This document shows positions 7,961 through 17,680 of a DNA stretch of 64,000 nt, piece by piece. A program made the position numbers and the translations under genes. A model generated the notes under the pieces. That model was not told the DNA's origin. It made no database searches and was given only the letters and a program-made list of their open reading frames with translations. Each line of letters starts with the position of its first letter. The stretch's first letter is position 1. The DNA comes from Gemmata massiliana. GTDB taxonomy: Bacteria > Planctomycetota > Planctomycetia > Gemmatales > Gemmataceae. Where the stretch lies: the NCBI RefSeq assembly GCF_901538265.1, contig NZ_LR593886.1, forward strand, positions 2,898,843-2,962,842, in the 5' to 3' direction.

Positions 7961-8377
7961 TTAGCGGTGCGCGTCGTGGCAGGCCTTGCAGTTGATGTTG
8001 AGCGCGGCCTTCAGCGCCTTGGCGTCCTTGTCTTCGGTCGCCTTGAACGCGGCCTTGGTGCTCTCCGCGTACTTATCGGTCAGCTTCTTCCACGAGGCGG
8101 CGTCGCCCTTCGGCGGCTTGTTCTTGCCCAGGTTCTCGCCGAAGAACGCGAGCGTCTTGGCGTACTTCTGGGCGTCCTCCCACTTCCCGTCCTTGACCGC
8201 TCCGTTGATCTTGGCCACGTACCCTTCGGTCTTGTTGTGACCCTTCTTCATGATTTCAGAAATATCGGGCAGTTTTTCGTCGGCCGTCGGGGACGCGGTG
8301 ACGCTCCCGTAGGCGAACAAAACGGCCGCCATTCCGAAGGCGGCGAACAGGCTCGCCCGAATGAGCTTGCGAAACAT
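7961..8377 (-). CDS. Exported class II-like cytochrome c
   Basis: This 138-aa protein has an N-terminal signal peptide (MFRKLIRASLFAAFGMAAVL...) and a helical body rich in Lys and Ala. A single haem-binding CKACH lies six residues from the C-terminus; that placement is characteristic of class II (cytochrome c') four-helix bundles. It should be periplasmic, carrying one covalently attached haem. ATG is preceded by GAGGAG at 5-6 bases. The partner oxidase or reductase is not in the window. A strong terminator follows the gene. Confidence 0.85.
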   Translation of the reverse strand: MFRKLIRASLFAAFGMAAVLFAYGSVTASPTADEKLPDISEIMKKGHNKTEGYVAKINGAVKDGKWEDAQKYAKTLAFFGENLGKNKPPKGDAASWKKLTDKYAESTKAAFKATEDKDAKALKAALNINCKACHDAHR

Positions 8378-8784
8378 GGAAACTCCTCAACACAGACCGC
8401 CCTTCGGACCGCGTGACCGTCACACGTTCCGGGAGCAGACTATTTCGCGCTGTTCGGCCGCACCCGAACAGAAATTTGTAATCACCAAAAGAAGCCCGCG
8501 GGCGCGCACCTCAGTCGAGTCTTGAGGCGGTTTCGCGCCCGCGCTTGTGTGTTCGGGCAGTGGCTCGCGGCGGGGATCGAACCCGCCGTCGACTAGGCCG
8601 CCGCCGGAGCACCCGGCCGGATCGTTTCCAATCACCGAGAGCGTGGGGTTCCTCTCACAGAATCACCTCTCGCGGTTCGGGTACTCCGACAGAAGTCGTA
8701 AACGCCGACCTCTCGCCGGTTGAGACGCGAGCCGTGCAAGCGATATTCACGCGAACCCGCGCAAACGACTCGTGCCGCGCCGGA
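8378..8784. other. Gap with a tRNA-like fold only
   Basis: No supported coding sequence was found. The stretch holds the tRNA-like structure described at 8562-8642 and the cytochrome promoter region. Confidence 0.5.
8562..8642 (-). other. tRNA-like sequence, probably not a functional tRNA
   Basis: On the minus strand GGCGGGTTCGATCCCCGCC (8569-8587) is a textbook T-arm. CGCGAGC after it pairs 6 of 7 with GCTCTCG at 8636-8642, and GATTGGAAACGATC resembles a D-arm. The middle gives no anticodon loop with the required U33, and no CCA follows in register. It may be a decayed tRNA, an integration scar or chance. Confidence 0.25.
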
Positions 8785-9300
8785 TCAGGGTGCGGTCGTG
8801 AGCAGCTCGGCGGGTGCCTGCGCGGTTCGCGGAGGTGGAGAGGGTGGGGGGAGCAGGAGCGCTGTGGTGAGCGAAGCCCATCGTGGTAGTTCGGGCCGTG
8901 ATTCGTGGTCGCCGAGCGCGAGCGGCGCGACCACTGCTGGTACGGCGGGTTCCGCGGTCGCGGTACCAGTACCGCTCTTCTTGTCGCAGCAGCACTTGCC
9001 GCCGGACGTGATCTTGGCTTGTGCTGCGTTTTCCCGTTTGGGCATTTCGGGGGACTTGCAGCAACTCTTCGGCGGAGCGCTGTCGGAACTCGAGGGCGGT
9101 TCCGGCTTACTGCAACAGCAGCCGGTCAGGGCCTTCTCGATCGGCGTGCAGGCGCATCCAATGGGGGCGCAACCGGGCGCGGCGCTCGCGTGCGATCGGA
9201 GCACCGCGCTCACGGGCAACGCGACGGCCGGGGTTAACTGACCGAGCAGGGCCAGAACCGCGATCGCGAGTCGGATTGTGGCGACCCGTGCGCGCAACAA
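8785..9300 (-). CDS. Exported cysteine-rich protein
   Basis: The 171-aa product starts with a signal peptide (about residues 1-28, hydrophobic IRLAIAVLALLG core). A middle region follows with clustered cysteines (CAPIGCAC, GCCCSKP, KSCCKSPE, GGKCCCDKK), then a second hydrophobic stretch and a Pro-rich tail. Clustered CC/CCC pairs suggest metal binding or dense disulphide bonding outside the cytoplasm. No known family was recognised and the C-terminal ~50 residues are low-complexity. It is divergent from the TPR gene and they may share the intergenic promoter region. Confidence 0.65.
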   Translation of the reverse strand: MLRARVATIRLAIAVLALLGQLTPAVALPVSAVLRSHASAAPGCAPIGCACTPIEKALTGCCCSKPEPPSSSDSAPPKSCCKSPEMPKRENAAQAKITSGGKCCCDKKSGTGTATAEPAVPAVVAPLALGDHESRPELPRWASLTTALLLPPPSPPPRTAQAPAELLTTAP

Positions 9301-9556
9301 GACACGTACTCCGGAAAACGCAACGAAGCGAGATTAGGCGCTCCCGGAAGTAGAGTCAAGCGCCGATTCGCGTTGCGCGCACCCTACCAGAGGCGCGGGC
9401 GGCGCGATATTGTAGGTGTGGCTTGCCATGCCATTCGGTCCCTTCGGCCGCTCCCGACCTTCCGGGGCTGCGGCGGGGGGAAGAATCGACTCCGGTCCCG
9501 CGCCGACCTTCCGGCGACCCGGCGGGACACAATCCCCACCGATCCGGGTTACCCGC

Positions 9557-12205
9557 ATGACCCCCTGGCACCGTAACGAATACATCCTGAAGGGCCTGTT
9601 CTTCGGGTTGTGGGCCTTCTTCGCGCTCCAAGTTCCCCCCTCACGAGACGACGCCTGGAAGGACATCTTCTGGGTGCTCGGGTGGGTGTGTACCGGGCTG
9701 GCCGTGGGGCTGATCCTCGGCGTCGGCCGGCTCGTGCGGCGCGGGGTGAAGCCCTGGGAGAACCTGAAAGCGTTCCCGCTGTTGGTCCTGCTCGAGAGCC
9801 CGCAGTTCATCTACGGCGGCGTGATGATCGGCCTGATGTGCGGCATCATGTCCGGGCGCGAACTCGCGCAGCCGTGGGCGCAACCGCTGGCCGAACTCGT
9901 CGGCCTCACCTGGGACGACATCAAGCACACCCCGCCCGTTAGCGAGTGGCTCTCGTTCTGCGCGTTCGGCGGCGCGGTGCTCGGGTTCGGGCTGTACCGC
10001 ATGCGGCAGATGGAAGACGGCCGGTGGCGGTTCCTGACCGGCATCGGCGTCGCCGCGGCGTTCGTGTACCTCGCGTCCGAGTACATCCTCGAAATCAAGG
10101 TGCCGGACCCGACCGACGCGACGAAGAGCGTGTCGCTGTTCGAGAGCGCCGCGTCGCGCGTCAACCTGGGGATTTACCTGCTGCTCGGGCTGCCGTTCTT
10201 CTACCTGCTCACGTTCTGCGGCGAGGCGGAAGAGTCCGAGGTCGAGATCATGACGTTCTGCGGCGTCCTCGGGATCGCGCTCCACCTGATCGGCCTGGGC
10301 ACGGCGCTGCCCGGTTCGGGCGCGGCGACCCCGTTCCTGGTCCCGATCGTGATCTACTTCGTGTACGCGACGCGGGTGCTCCCCGGGCTGCGGGTGTTCA
10401 AGCACGCGCTCCGCGGGTTCAGCTACATGAACCTGGGGCAGCTCACGCTCGCGATCCGGTTCTTCCGCCGCGCGCTCGAACTGAACCCCAACAGCGAACT
10501 CGCGAACGAGGGGATGCACCAGCTCCACAACAGCATCACGCTCGCGACCCTCGAGCGGCACCCGGACCTGGTCGAGGAACTCGACTTCAAGATGTGCCTC
10601 GACCGCGCGACCGGGCTGCTCATGGTGCCGCCGACGGCGGCCGCGAGCGAAGAGGCCGCGCGGTTCCTCGACCTGGTGGAGCAGAAGAAGCCGGTGTACC
10701 TCGCGCGGGTCGATTACCTGCGCGTGATCGCCCTGATCCACGCGAAGCAGTACGACCACGCGAGCGAGGCCCTCGCGCGGCTCCTCAGCCCCGAGACGCC
10801 GGGCTACCACCCGACCGTGCGCAGCCAGATACTGTTCGACTCGTGGTTCCTGGCGCTCGACGGCCCGAAGGGGGTGGTCGAGCGGATCGGCTGGCCCGAA
10901 CTCAACAAACCGGGCCGGCGGATGGAGGCGATCGGCGCCGTGGAGCGGAAGCTCGCGGCGGACGCGGGCAACGAGAAGGCGAAGGAGTACCGGAACGTCC
11001 TCTACACCGGGTTGCAGGAGAAGGAGTTCGTCGCCGCGGTCGCCGTCGCGGGGGCGCCGAAGGATTTCAACTACGACTACGTCGAACAGCTCGGCCACCA
11101 GCTCGCCGACGATAACGACCCGGAGCGCCGGGAGCGCGGCTTGGGGTATCTGCGGATCGCCGGTCGAGGGCTGCTCGGGCGCGCCCCGGCGATCTTCAAG
11201 AAGCTCGCGGACGTGAGCGAGAAGTACGGCGACCCGCACTCCGCGCGCGGGTACACGGAGCAGATCAAGCTCGCCGGGCGCGCGTTCGGCCCGCGCAACT
11301 TCGCGAAGGACCAGCGGGAAATCTACCTCAACGCGCTGCGCAAACTCGCGGCGCTCGCGGAGGCCGAGGGCGACGTCTTCAAGGCCGAAGCGGACGCGGC
11401 CGATGCGAGCGGCGACGCGGCCGGGCGCGAGAAGAAGGACGCCGAGGCCCGGCCCTACTACGAGTCCGCGATCGCCGACCTCCAGTTGTACCGCGACGAC
11501 GGCGGCGGGGCCGTTCTGGAGGCGTACCGCAAGATCGCCGAGATGCACGGCAAGATGCGCGACGCGCTGAACGCGGTCATCAACACGGCCGCGGCGCTGG
11601 AGTACAGCAGCAGCGACGCGGACCTGATCCAGAAGCGCGACACGTACTACTACTCGGTCACCGTCGAGCGCCTGACGCGCGCGAAGGAGAACGTCGGGAA
11701 GTGGTTTGATGTGGGGTACTGCGTGCGGAAGGCAATGGCCGTCCTGAACCGCGCGGACACCGACGCGGACCTGCTCGAATGGGCCACGCACCTCGCGCGG
11801 CTGGCGAAGGTGATCGAGCCGACGAGCAACCGCGTGCGGCTGGTGGAGGCGCGGTGCCTGTTGCGGCGCGGCGAGCGCGACGCGGGGCTCCAGCTCCTCG
11901 AAGACGTGCGCGAGGGGCAGAAGGGCTCGGGCGACGAGGAGGAGGCGTGGTACAACGCGACCCGACTCCTGGGTCAGTTGTACCTGGAGGAACTGAACCG
12001 CCCGGAACTCGCGGTGCGCGCGTACCTGGACTACAAGGACTACCACAAGAGCGGCGCGGACACGCTGTTCAACATCGCCCGGTGCTACGAAGCGATGAAC
12101 GACCCCGCGAACGCGATCAAGTATTACAACGCGGTCACGGTGTACGAGGAGCACCCGAAGTACTGGGACGCGAAGGAGGCGCTCCGGCGACTGGGGAAGG
12201 GCTAG
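9557..12205 (+). CDS. Large polytopic membrane protein with cytoplasmic or periplasmic TPR repeats
   Basis: From ATG 9557 the product is 882 aa. The first ~310 residues contain about eight hydrophobic segments (for example WAFFALQV, VLGWVCTGLAVGLILGV, GIYLLLGLPFFYLLTF, FLVPIVIYFVYA). The rest is a long helical array with TPR signatures: YMNLGQLTLAIRFFRRALEL with NPNSELA, and at the end FNIARCYEAMNDPANAIKYY. Such proteins usually scaffold complexes. A longer frame starts at 9416, but its extra 47 residues are Pro/Arg-rich with no signal, so MTPWHRNEY is preferred. The gene is single and no partner is evident. Confidence 0.75.
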   Translation: MTPWHRNEYILKGLFFGLWAFFALQVPPSRDDAWKDIFWVLGWVCTGLAVGLILGVGRLVRRGVKPWENLKAFPLLVLLESPQFIYGGVMIGLMCGIMSGRELAQPWAQPLAELVGLTWDDIKHTPPVSEWLSFCAFGGAVLGFGLYRMRQMEDGRWRFLTGIGVAAAFVYLASEYILEIKVPDPTDATKSVSLFESAASRVNLGIYLLLGLPFFYLLTFCGEAEESEVEIMTFCGVLGIALHLIGLGTALPGSGAATPFLVPIVIYFVYATRVLPGLRVFKHALRGFSYMNLGQLTLAIRFFRRALELNPNSELANEGMHQLHNSITLATLERHPDLVEELDFKMCLDRATGLLMVPPTAAASEEAARFLDLVEQKKPVYLARVDYLRVIALIHAKQYDHASEALARLLSPETPGYHPTVRSQILFDSWFLALDGPKGVVERIGWPELNKPGRRMEAIGAVERKLAADAGNEKAKEYRNVLYTGLQEKEFVAAVAVAGAPKDFNYDYVEQLGHQLADDNDPERRERGLGYLRIAGRGLLGRAPAIFKKLADVSEKYGDPHSARGYTEQIKLAGRAFGPRNFAKDQREIYLNALRKLAALAEAEGDVFKAEADAADASGDAAGREKKDAEARPYYESAIADLQLYRDDGGGAVLEAYRKIAEMHGKMRDALNAVINTAAALEYSSSDADLIQKRDTYYYSVTVERLTRAKENVGKWFDVGYCVRKAMAVLNRADTDADLLEWATHLARLAKVIEPTSNRVRLVEARCLLRRGERDAGLQLLEDVREGQKGSGDEEEAWYNATRLLGQLYLEELNRPELAVRAYLDYKDYHKSGADTLFNIARCYEAMNDPANAIKYYNAVTVYEEHPKYWDAKEALRRLGKG

Positions 12206-12810
12206 GCGCCCGCCCGCGTCCGCGCTGCGTGTCTCGCGCCAACTCGACCGCCGGCGCGGGGGCGGTCGGGACCGGTTCGCGCGCCGGTCGCACACGGAGT
12301 TACTCGCCGGCGGAATGCGAGCGCGTCACGTTCGGACCAATTTGGTCCGACGCGACACCGCGCCGCACGCTGCAATTTATTGCCCGAGATCCCAGCTCTG
12401 ACGGTGTGGGGTTGCTCAATTTATCTGATTAATTTAGATATTTTGTCATTTGTGTATTTTTGGAAAATAATTTAGTAACGCTCGTTTTGTAAGCTAGGCT
12501 CCGATTGCCTGATGGCACGCGTTAGTCGATCGGCGCCGCCGGATCGTTCCGCGGGCGAGAACTGTTGGTCCGAAGTCGGTGTTTTAGCGGCGCTTACCGG
12601 TTCGGCTCGCGAACCGTGGGAACCGACCTCCCTCTTGGTGGGTATCCCGCCCTTCAAATCTGTTAGCTCGTGGCTCGTGTGAATGTCGATTACTCGCGCG
12701 GCACTGTTGACCGGTACCAACCGGTGCGCCGGGCGAGCTTGCCCCGTTACACAGGGATACAGTCTGATCACTCACTAACCCCTGCTCTGCAGGCCCCACG
12801 GTCTCACGCT
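12206..12810. other. 605-bp regulatory gap with an AT-rich core
   Basis: No gene was found. The stretch contains a 19-bp palindrome (12332-12350) and a markedly AT-rich segment at about 12415-12490 (TTAATTTAGATATTTTGTCA, AAAATAATTTAG), which is the likely promoter of the chemoreceptor gene. Confidence 0.5.
12332..12350. promoter_or_regulatory. Perfect 19-bp palindrome, operator candidate
   Basis: TCGGACCAATTTGGTCCGA is symmetrical around a single central base, with 9-bp arms. It lies 126 bp after the TPR gene and ~460 bp before the chemoreceptor start. The shape is typical of a dimeric repressor site; the regulator is unknown. Confidence 0.45.
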
Positions 12811-15099
12811 ATGTCGCTCATCACGAAATTTAACGATCTCGGGATCGGCCCCCGACTCGTCGGCGGGTTTCTTCTGTTGGCTCTGGCCTGTGCCGTACAG
12901 GGCTACAGTGAGCTCCAGATTACGAGCACAATCCACCAATCCCAGAAGAACGCCAACAGTAAGCTGATTCCGTCGATCTACGCCCTTACCGATGCGCGCG
13001 GAAAGGGCATCAACATGATTCAGCGAACCGATCGAACGCTGATCATGGCGACCCGGAGCAAGAACGAACCCCAGCGCCTGGAGGCCCAGGCGACTCTGGA
13101 TCGTGCGTGGGCCGCTTTACGGGACGCAATGGCGTGGTACGAATCTCTTCCGATGGACGAGAGGGAGAAGAAACTTTGGGCGGAATACCTCGCCGGCTTG
13201 GGCGAGTTCCGCAGGCACCACGAGGAGATGATGCGCGCCTTGAAGGCGGGAGATCTTGAGGGTGCGGAAAAGCTGTGCCTCGACCCCGCGCTCGGTCTCA
13301 AGATGAACGACAGGTTGAACACCTTGATTGATGTTCAACAAGATATTGCGAAGCAACAAACTATTCAGGCGCAAGACCAGTACAACTCGGCCCGGACAAC
13401 GATGCTCGGCATCGTCGGGGCGACCGTTATCCTTTCGCTCGTGCTCGCGGTCTATTTTCGCAACCAGATCGCTCGCCCGCTGGCCAGCAGTGTGAAGGTT
13501 CTACAGGCCGTTGCCGCGGGCGATCTCGGTCACCGGGTGGTCGCATCGGGGAGAAACGAGTTCGGGCAAATGGCCACGGCCCTGAACACGGCCATCGAGA
13601 CCATGCAGGCGAACGTGACCGAGATGGCCCGGCTCGGCGCGCTGGTCGAACAGTCGCCGCTCAACGTCATGTTCGCTGACCGGGAGTTCAAAATCCGGTA
13701 CGCGAACCAGGCCACGGTTCGGACGTTGAGGGGACTGGAGAAGTACCTCCCGATCAAGGCGGACGCACTCGTCGGTCAGTCCATTGACATTTTCCACAAG
13801 CGCCCGGAACACCAGCGGCGCCTCCTGTCCAACCCGGACACGGTCCCGCCCGCGACACTCATTCCGGTCGGCCCCGAGACCCTCGAACTCCGCGTCAGCC
13901 CCGTCTTCGATACGAAGCGCAATCACCTGGGCACAATGGTCTCCTGGGCGGTTGTAACCGATCGGATCGCGATGGAGAAGCAGGTCAAGGAGAACGCCGA
14001 GCGGGAGCACGCGCTCGCAATCGACCTGCAACAGAAGATGACCACGATTGTGACCTCGGTCAGTGCAATGGCGAACGGCGATTTTACGCAGCAGGTCCCG
14101 GATCTGGGAACCGACGAAGTGGGGCAAATGGCTGCGGCCCTGAACAAGGCGATCATTTCGGTGCGAACGGCACTGGAAGGGGTGCACGAGGTGTCCGAGC
14201 AACTCGCGGATGCCTCGGGCCAACTGTCCGCGGCGAGTGACGAGATCTCGACCGGCGCCCAGGAGCAAGCGAGCAGCCTCGAAGAAACGGCCAGCACACT
14301 CGAAGAGATCACCGCCACCGTGCGTCAGAACTCGGACAGCGCGCAACAGGCCCGTCAGCTCGCCAGCACGTCCCGGGACACGGCCGAGAAGGGTGGTCAG
14401 GTGGTCGGCAACGCGGTCGAAGCGATGAGCGAGATCAACGAGTCGTCGAAGAAGATCGCGGACATTATTACGACGATCGACGAGATCGCGTTCCAGACCA
14501 ACCTGCTCGCGCTCAACGCCGCGGTCGAAGCCGCACGAGCCGGTGAGCAAGGCCGCGGGTTCGCGGTGGTGGCAAGCGAGGTCCGGAACCTCGCGCAACG
14601 GTCCGCGACCGCGGCGAAGGAGATCAAGTCGCTGATCGAGGACTCGGTCAAGAAGGTGGACGCGGGCACCGAACTCGTGAACCGCTCGGGCTCGACCCTG
14701 GGCGACATCGTGACCTCGGTCAAGCGCGTGACGGACATCATCACGGAGATCGCCGCGGCCAGTAAGGAACAGTCCACCGGCATCGACCAAGTCAACAAGG
14801 CCGTCTCCCAGATGGACACCGTCACCCAAAAGAACGCCTCCCAAACCGAGGAGATGTCGGCCACCGCGCAGACCCTCACCGATCAGGCGTCTCAACTCCG
14901 CGATCTCGTCGCACGGTTCAAGCTCAGTGAGAGCGGGCGCGGAGCCCCGCGCCCCGCACCCCGGAGCAAGGCTCCGGCGACCAAGCCCCGGCCCGCGGTC
15001 GCCAAGGCCCTCAAGAACGGGCACTCCAACGGCCACGGGCGCGGACGCGAATTGGACCGCCTTGGGAACGATGACCACGGCGGGTTCACCGAGTTCTAA
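12811..15099 (+). CDS. Methyl-accepting chemotaxis protein with a PAS domain
   Basis: The product is 762 aa from ATG 12811 ([10 protein letters not shown]). Order: TM1 (~15-33), a four-helix-bundle-like periplasmic sensor, TM2 ([20 protein letters not shown]), a HAMP domain, a PAS-like domain ([20 protein letters not shown]), a second HAMP-like segment, then a long signalling domain. The signalling domain has the near-invariant tip ([20 protein letters not shown] followed by [13 protein letters not shown]). It signals to CheA/CheW. The C-terminus ends GFTEF, fitting the x-[FWYH]-x-x-[FWYH] pentapeptide that tethers CheR in some receptors, after an Ala/Pro/Lys linker. A longer frame reaches 12670 but is unlikely. 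Confidence 0.9.
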   Translation: MSLITKFNDLGIGPRLVGGFLLLALACAVQGYSELQITSTIHQSQKNANSKLIPSIYALTDARGKGINMIQRTDRTLIMATRSKNEPQRLEAQATLDRAWAALRDAMAWYESLPMDEREKKLWAEYLAGLGEFRRHHEEMMRALKAGDLEGAEKLCLDPALGLKMNDRLNTLIDVQQDIAKQQTIQAQDQYNSARTTMLGIVGATVILSLVLAVYFRNQIARPLASSVKVLQAVAAGDLGHRVVASGRNEFGQMATALNTAIETMQANVTEMARLGALVEQSPLNVMFADREFKIRYANQATVRTLRGLEKYLPIKADALVGQSIDIFHKRPEHQRRLLSNPDTVPPATLIPVGPETLELRVSPVFDTKRNHLGTMVSWAVVTDRIAMEKQVKENAEREHALAIDLQQKMTTIVTSVSAMANGDFTQQVPDLGTDEVGQMAAALNKAIISVRTALEGVHEVSEQLADASGQLSAASDEISTGAQEQASSLEETASTLEEITATVRQNSDSAQQARQLASTSRDTAEKGGQVVGNAVEAMSEINESSKKIADIITTIDEIAFQTNLLALNAAVEAARAGEQGRGFAVVASEVRNLAQRSATAAKEIKSLIEDSVKKVDAGTELVNRSGSTLGDIVTSVKRVTDIITEIAAASKEQSTGIDQVNKAVSQMDTVTQKNASQTEEMSATAQTLTDQASQLRDLVARFKLSESGRGAPRPAPRSKAPATKPRPAVAKALKNGHSNGHGRGRELDRLGNDDHGGFTEF

Positions 15100-15406
15100 G
15101 AAGAAGCCGCCGGTCAGCGAGAAGCCGCAACCGAAGCCCCAGCCCAAGCCGCAACCGAAGCCGCCGTTCAAGCACACCCGGGGTTTCAACCCCGGGAATT
15201 CTGATGCGCCGGCGCGCACCCCGGGAACCACCGCACGCCCCGGGAACCACCGCGTACCCGGGGTGTTCACTGCGGCCGCTGGCAACTCGTGCGCGTAAAA
15301 TCGCTTCATCTCTGGATACCGCTGCCCGCAGCCGCTCGCCGCGCCCGGTCGCGCGTCCGCTGTTGGGCACGCGACGCACCGCAACGAGTCAGCCGAAGGA
15401 AAACCG
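15100..15406. repeat. Intergenic region with short tandem and inverted repeats
   Basis: After the chemoreceptor stop come tandem AAGCC(G/C)CAACCGAAGCC units, then a perfect hairpin CCCGGGGTT-TC-AACCCCGGG (15177-15196), then two CCCGGGAACCACCGC units and another CCCGGGG. One frame reads Pro-Lys-Pro-Gln repeats, but it has no start and overlaps the chemoreceptor in a different phase, so it is treated as non-coding. The hairpin may terminate the chemoreceptor transcript, although no T-run follows. Confidence 0.55.
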
Positions 15407-16507
15407 TTGACCACCGACTTCACACCCAATGTTCCTTCCGATCGCACATCGAGCACCGACGACGAGCGGATCGCGTCCGTCGTTCCCCTCCCGCCGCCGG
15501 ACAGCCTGATCCGGTTCTTCCCGATCGAGGGCACGCCGGCCGAGGAACTGGTCGCCCGCACCCGCGCCACGGTCCGGGGCATCCTGGACGGTCGAGACGA
15601 CCGGCTGCTGATCGTCGTCGGCCCGTGCTCGATCCACGACCCCGCTGCGGCGATCGATTACGCCACCCGGTTGGCCGAGGTCCGCACCCGGCTGGCCGCC
15701 GATCTCGAAATCGTCATGCGGGTGTATTTTGAGAAACCGCGGACGACGGTCGGGTGGAAGGGGCTGATTAACGACCCGGCACTGGACGGGACGTTCCGCA
15801 TCAACGAGGGGCTGCGTGTCGCGCGCGATCTGCTCATCCGGGTGAACAAGCTCGGCGTCCCGGCCGGGTGCGAGTTCCTCGACACCATCAGCCCGCAGTA
15901 CATCGGCGACTTGGTGAGCTGGGGGGCGATCGGCGCGCGGACGACCGAGTCGCAGGTACACCGGGAACTGGCGAGCGGGCTGTCGGCCCCGATCGGGTTC
16001 AAGAACGCAACCGACGGCGACGTTCAGGTGGCGGTGGACGCGATCCTGGCGGCCGCCATACCGCACCACTTCCTGTCGGTCCACAAGAACGGGCAGGTGG
16101 CGGTCGTGGAGACGCGCGGCAACGAGGCGTGCCACGTCATTCTGCGTGGCGGGTCCGCGCCGAACTACGACGCCGCGGGCGTCGCCACCGCGTGTCGCGC
16201 GCTGGCCGCGGCGGGGCTGCCGGAGCGCGTGATGGTGGACGTGTCGCACGCGAACAGCGGCAAGAAGTACGACCGGCAACCGGCGGTGGCGGCGGACGTC
16301 GCGGGCCAGGTCGCGGGCGGCGACCGGCGCATTTTTGGGCTGATGATCGAGTCGAACCTGGTGGCCGGTCGGCAGGATCTGGCCCCGGGCAAATCGCTGG
16401 TGTACGGGCAGAGCGTGACCGACGGGTGCCTCGGGTGGGACGAGACGGTCAAGGTGCTCGACAGCCTCGCGGAAGTGGTGCGGACCCGCCGGAACCGGCC
16501 ACGCTAA
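15407..16507 (+). CDS. aroG: Class I 3-deoxy-D-arabino-heptulosonate-7-phosphate (DAHP) synthase
   Basis: This 366-aa enzyme condenses phosphoenolpyruvate and erythrose 4-phosphate, the first step of the shikimate pathway. Family blocks seen in order: GPCSIHD, MRVYFEKPRTTVGWKG, GCEFLDTISPQYI, the SWGAIGARTTESQ.HRELASG segment, GFKNATDGD, HKNG, ETRGN, HVILRGG..PNY, VDVSHANSGK, IESNLV.G. These match the AroG/AroF/AroH type. The start is TTG at 15407 with GAAGGA upstream. Which allosteric effector it responds to cannot be read here, so aroG is used in the generic sense. The gene at 16539 follows by 31 bases and may be co-transcribed. Confidence 0.92.
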   Translation: MTTDFTPNVPSDRTSSTDDERIASVVPLPPPDSLIRFFPIEGTPAEELVARTRATVRGILDGRDDRLLIVVGPCSIHDPAAAIDYATRLAEVRTRLAADLEIVMRVYFEKPRTTVGWKGLINDPALDGTFRINEGLRVARDLLIRVNKLGVPAGCEFLDTISPQYIGDLVSWGAIGARTTESQVHRELASGLSAPIGFKNATDGDVQVAVDAILAAAIPHHFLSVHKNGQVAVVETRGNEACHVILRGGSAPNYDAAGVATACRALAAAGLPERVMVDVSHANSGKKYDRQPAVAADVAGQVAGGDRRIFGLMIESNLVAGRQDLAPGKSLVYGQSVTDGCLGWDETVKVLDSLAEVVRTRRNRPR

Positions 16508-16538
16508 GTGGCGCGTGCCCAATCAAGGAGGATCGCGC

Positions 16539-17195
16539 GTGCTGGACGAGGATCTGTTCGAGCGGACGTGTCAGGCCCGGGATGCGTTCTTTCGTTCCCT
16601 GGGGGAAGTCGAGGATCTGATCTGGGGGCCGATCGTTCCGCCCGACGCGCGCGGCCCGCACTGGCCGGCCCGGCGCCAGGGCTGGCGCCGGGTGTTCCGC
16701 GGGGCCAACGCCCTGTACCTGAGCGAAGGACTGTCCGACCCGTTCGACAACCGGCCCGAACCGAATCAGGGGTTCGGGTTGGAAGTGCTGGTCGAGACCC
16801 CGGACTCGTTCCCCGGTCCGGTGCCCGGCGGGTGGCCGTTCCGGGTGGCGTATGAACTGGCGCAACTTGCTGCGGACTACGGGCAGGTGCGCGAGCGCCT
16901 TTTGGAAGAACCGCTCCTGTCCACCGATCTTGAAGCGTTCGCACCAGAGATGCAGTCCCTGGCTGACTCCCGCGGCCGCTTCGGGGTGATACTCGGCGTC
17001 CCGGCCCCGTGGGTGCCGCCGACCGTCGCGCTCCCGGCCGGGGATATTCTGATCGTCACCGTCAAGGTGCTCACGTTCGACGAGTACGCGCACGCCTGGG
17101 AGCACGGGGCGGCCGGGCGCCGGACGCTGGCCGAGCGGTTCGCCGAGCAGGGCACGCACCACGTGTCCTCGCTCGCCCGCCCGTCCGTGATCTGA
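16539..17195 (+). CDS. Suppressor-of-fused-like hypothetical protein
   Basis: The start is GTG 16539, set by AAGGAGGA at 16525-16532; the frame also runs 24 bases further up without a site. The 218-aa product is soluble. It has LYLSEGLSDPFDNRPEPNQG followed by FGLEVLVE and, near the end, ILIVTVKVLTFDEYA then HAWEHG. This arrangement is reminiscent of bacterial suppressor-of-fused (SUFU) domain proteins, often immunity or accessory proteins, but the match is by eye and weak. It lies 31 bases after the DAHP synthase gene, probably in the same transcript, without an obvious metabolic link. Confidence 0.6.
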   Translation: MLDEDLFERTCQARDAFFRSLGEVEDLIWGPIVPPDARGPHWPARRQGWRRVFRGANALYLSEGLSDPFDNRPEPNQGFGLEVLVETPDSFPGPVPGGWPFRVAYELAQLAADYGQVRERLLEEPLLSTDLEAFAPEMQSLADSRGRFGVILGVPAPWVPPTVALPAGDILIVTVKVLTFDEYAHAWEHGAAGRRTLAERFAEQGTHHVSSLARPSVI

Positions 17196-17259
17196 CGGGC
17201 CGTTACCGAATCCAAAGGCCGCGTCAATTGCGGTCGCGCTCGGGCGCGGCTGTTGAGCG

Positions 17260-17643
17260 TTAGCGCAAAAATCTGTCGGGATCAAAACGGACTGCGCGGC
17301 CGTGCAACTCGATACCGTGAGCGTCCTCGGTGACTGCGTCTAACGTAGCAATCACCCAAAGAGGTCGTTCCCTGTCCGCGCCTGAAAGCTGTCGCAGCTT
17401 TTCAAAATATATCGATAGCATGGCCGATCCAAGTTCGCTGACCTCTTCTTGAAGATACTGGTCCCATGAGACAGAGGGGGCTTTGTCCTCCGTACCAATC
17501 ACAAAATCCACGACGTCAAATGCCATGCGGACGCGGTACGGCGTGCAAGATGCCTCGCCCACATATTGGATGTGGACCCAGACCCGCCCGAAACTTTCTA
17601 AAGCATCATTGATATAAATTTCTGAGTTGGTCACTTGTTCCAT
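17260..17643 (-). CDS. Hypothetical protein (127 aa)
   Basis: A small soluble protein beginning MEQVTNSEIYIND, with a mixed alpha/beta pattern (VWVHIQYVGEA, VRMAFDVVDFVIG, LWVIATLDAV). No family was recognised. The frame extends 17 codons upstream to 17694, but that part overlaps a REP-like element (17681-17706), so the internal ATG at 17643 is preferred; AAAAGG lies directly before it. Base composition is less GC-rich than the neighbours. Confidence 0.55.
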   Translation of the reverse strand: MEQVTNSEIYINDALESFGRVWVHIQYVGEASCTPYRVRMAFDVVDFVIGTEDKAPSVSWDQYLQEEVSELGSAMLSIYFEKLRQLSGADRERPLWVIATLDAVTEDAHGIELHGRAVRFDPDRFLR

Positions 17644-17680
17644 CCTTTTCGAGATAGTGGGCAAGTGTGGGACGCGCCCC

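Noticed and set aside
9641..12295. 884-codon antisense frame over the TPR gene
   Set aside because: Composition (Arg, Glu, Val, Leu with no pattern) is that of a GC-rich shadow, and the sense frame is a clear membrane/TPR protein.
14927..15298. Frame reading Pro-Lys-Pro-Gln repeats after the chemoreceptor
   Set aside because: It overlaps the chemoreceptor out of phase, has no ribosome site and consists of tandem DNA repeats.
13501..15582. 693-codon antisense frame over the chemoreceptor
   Set aside because: Shadow of the MCP signalling domain; no start signal or family.
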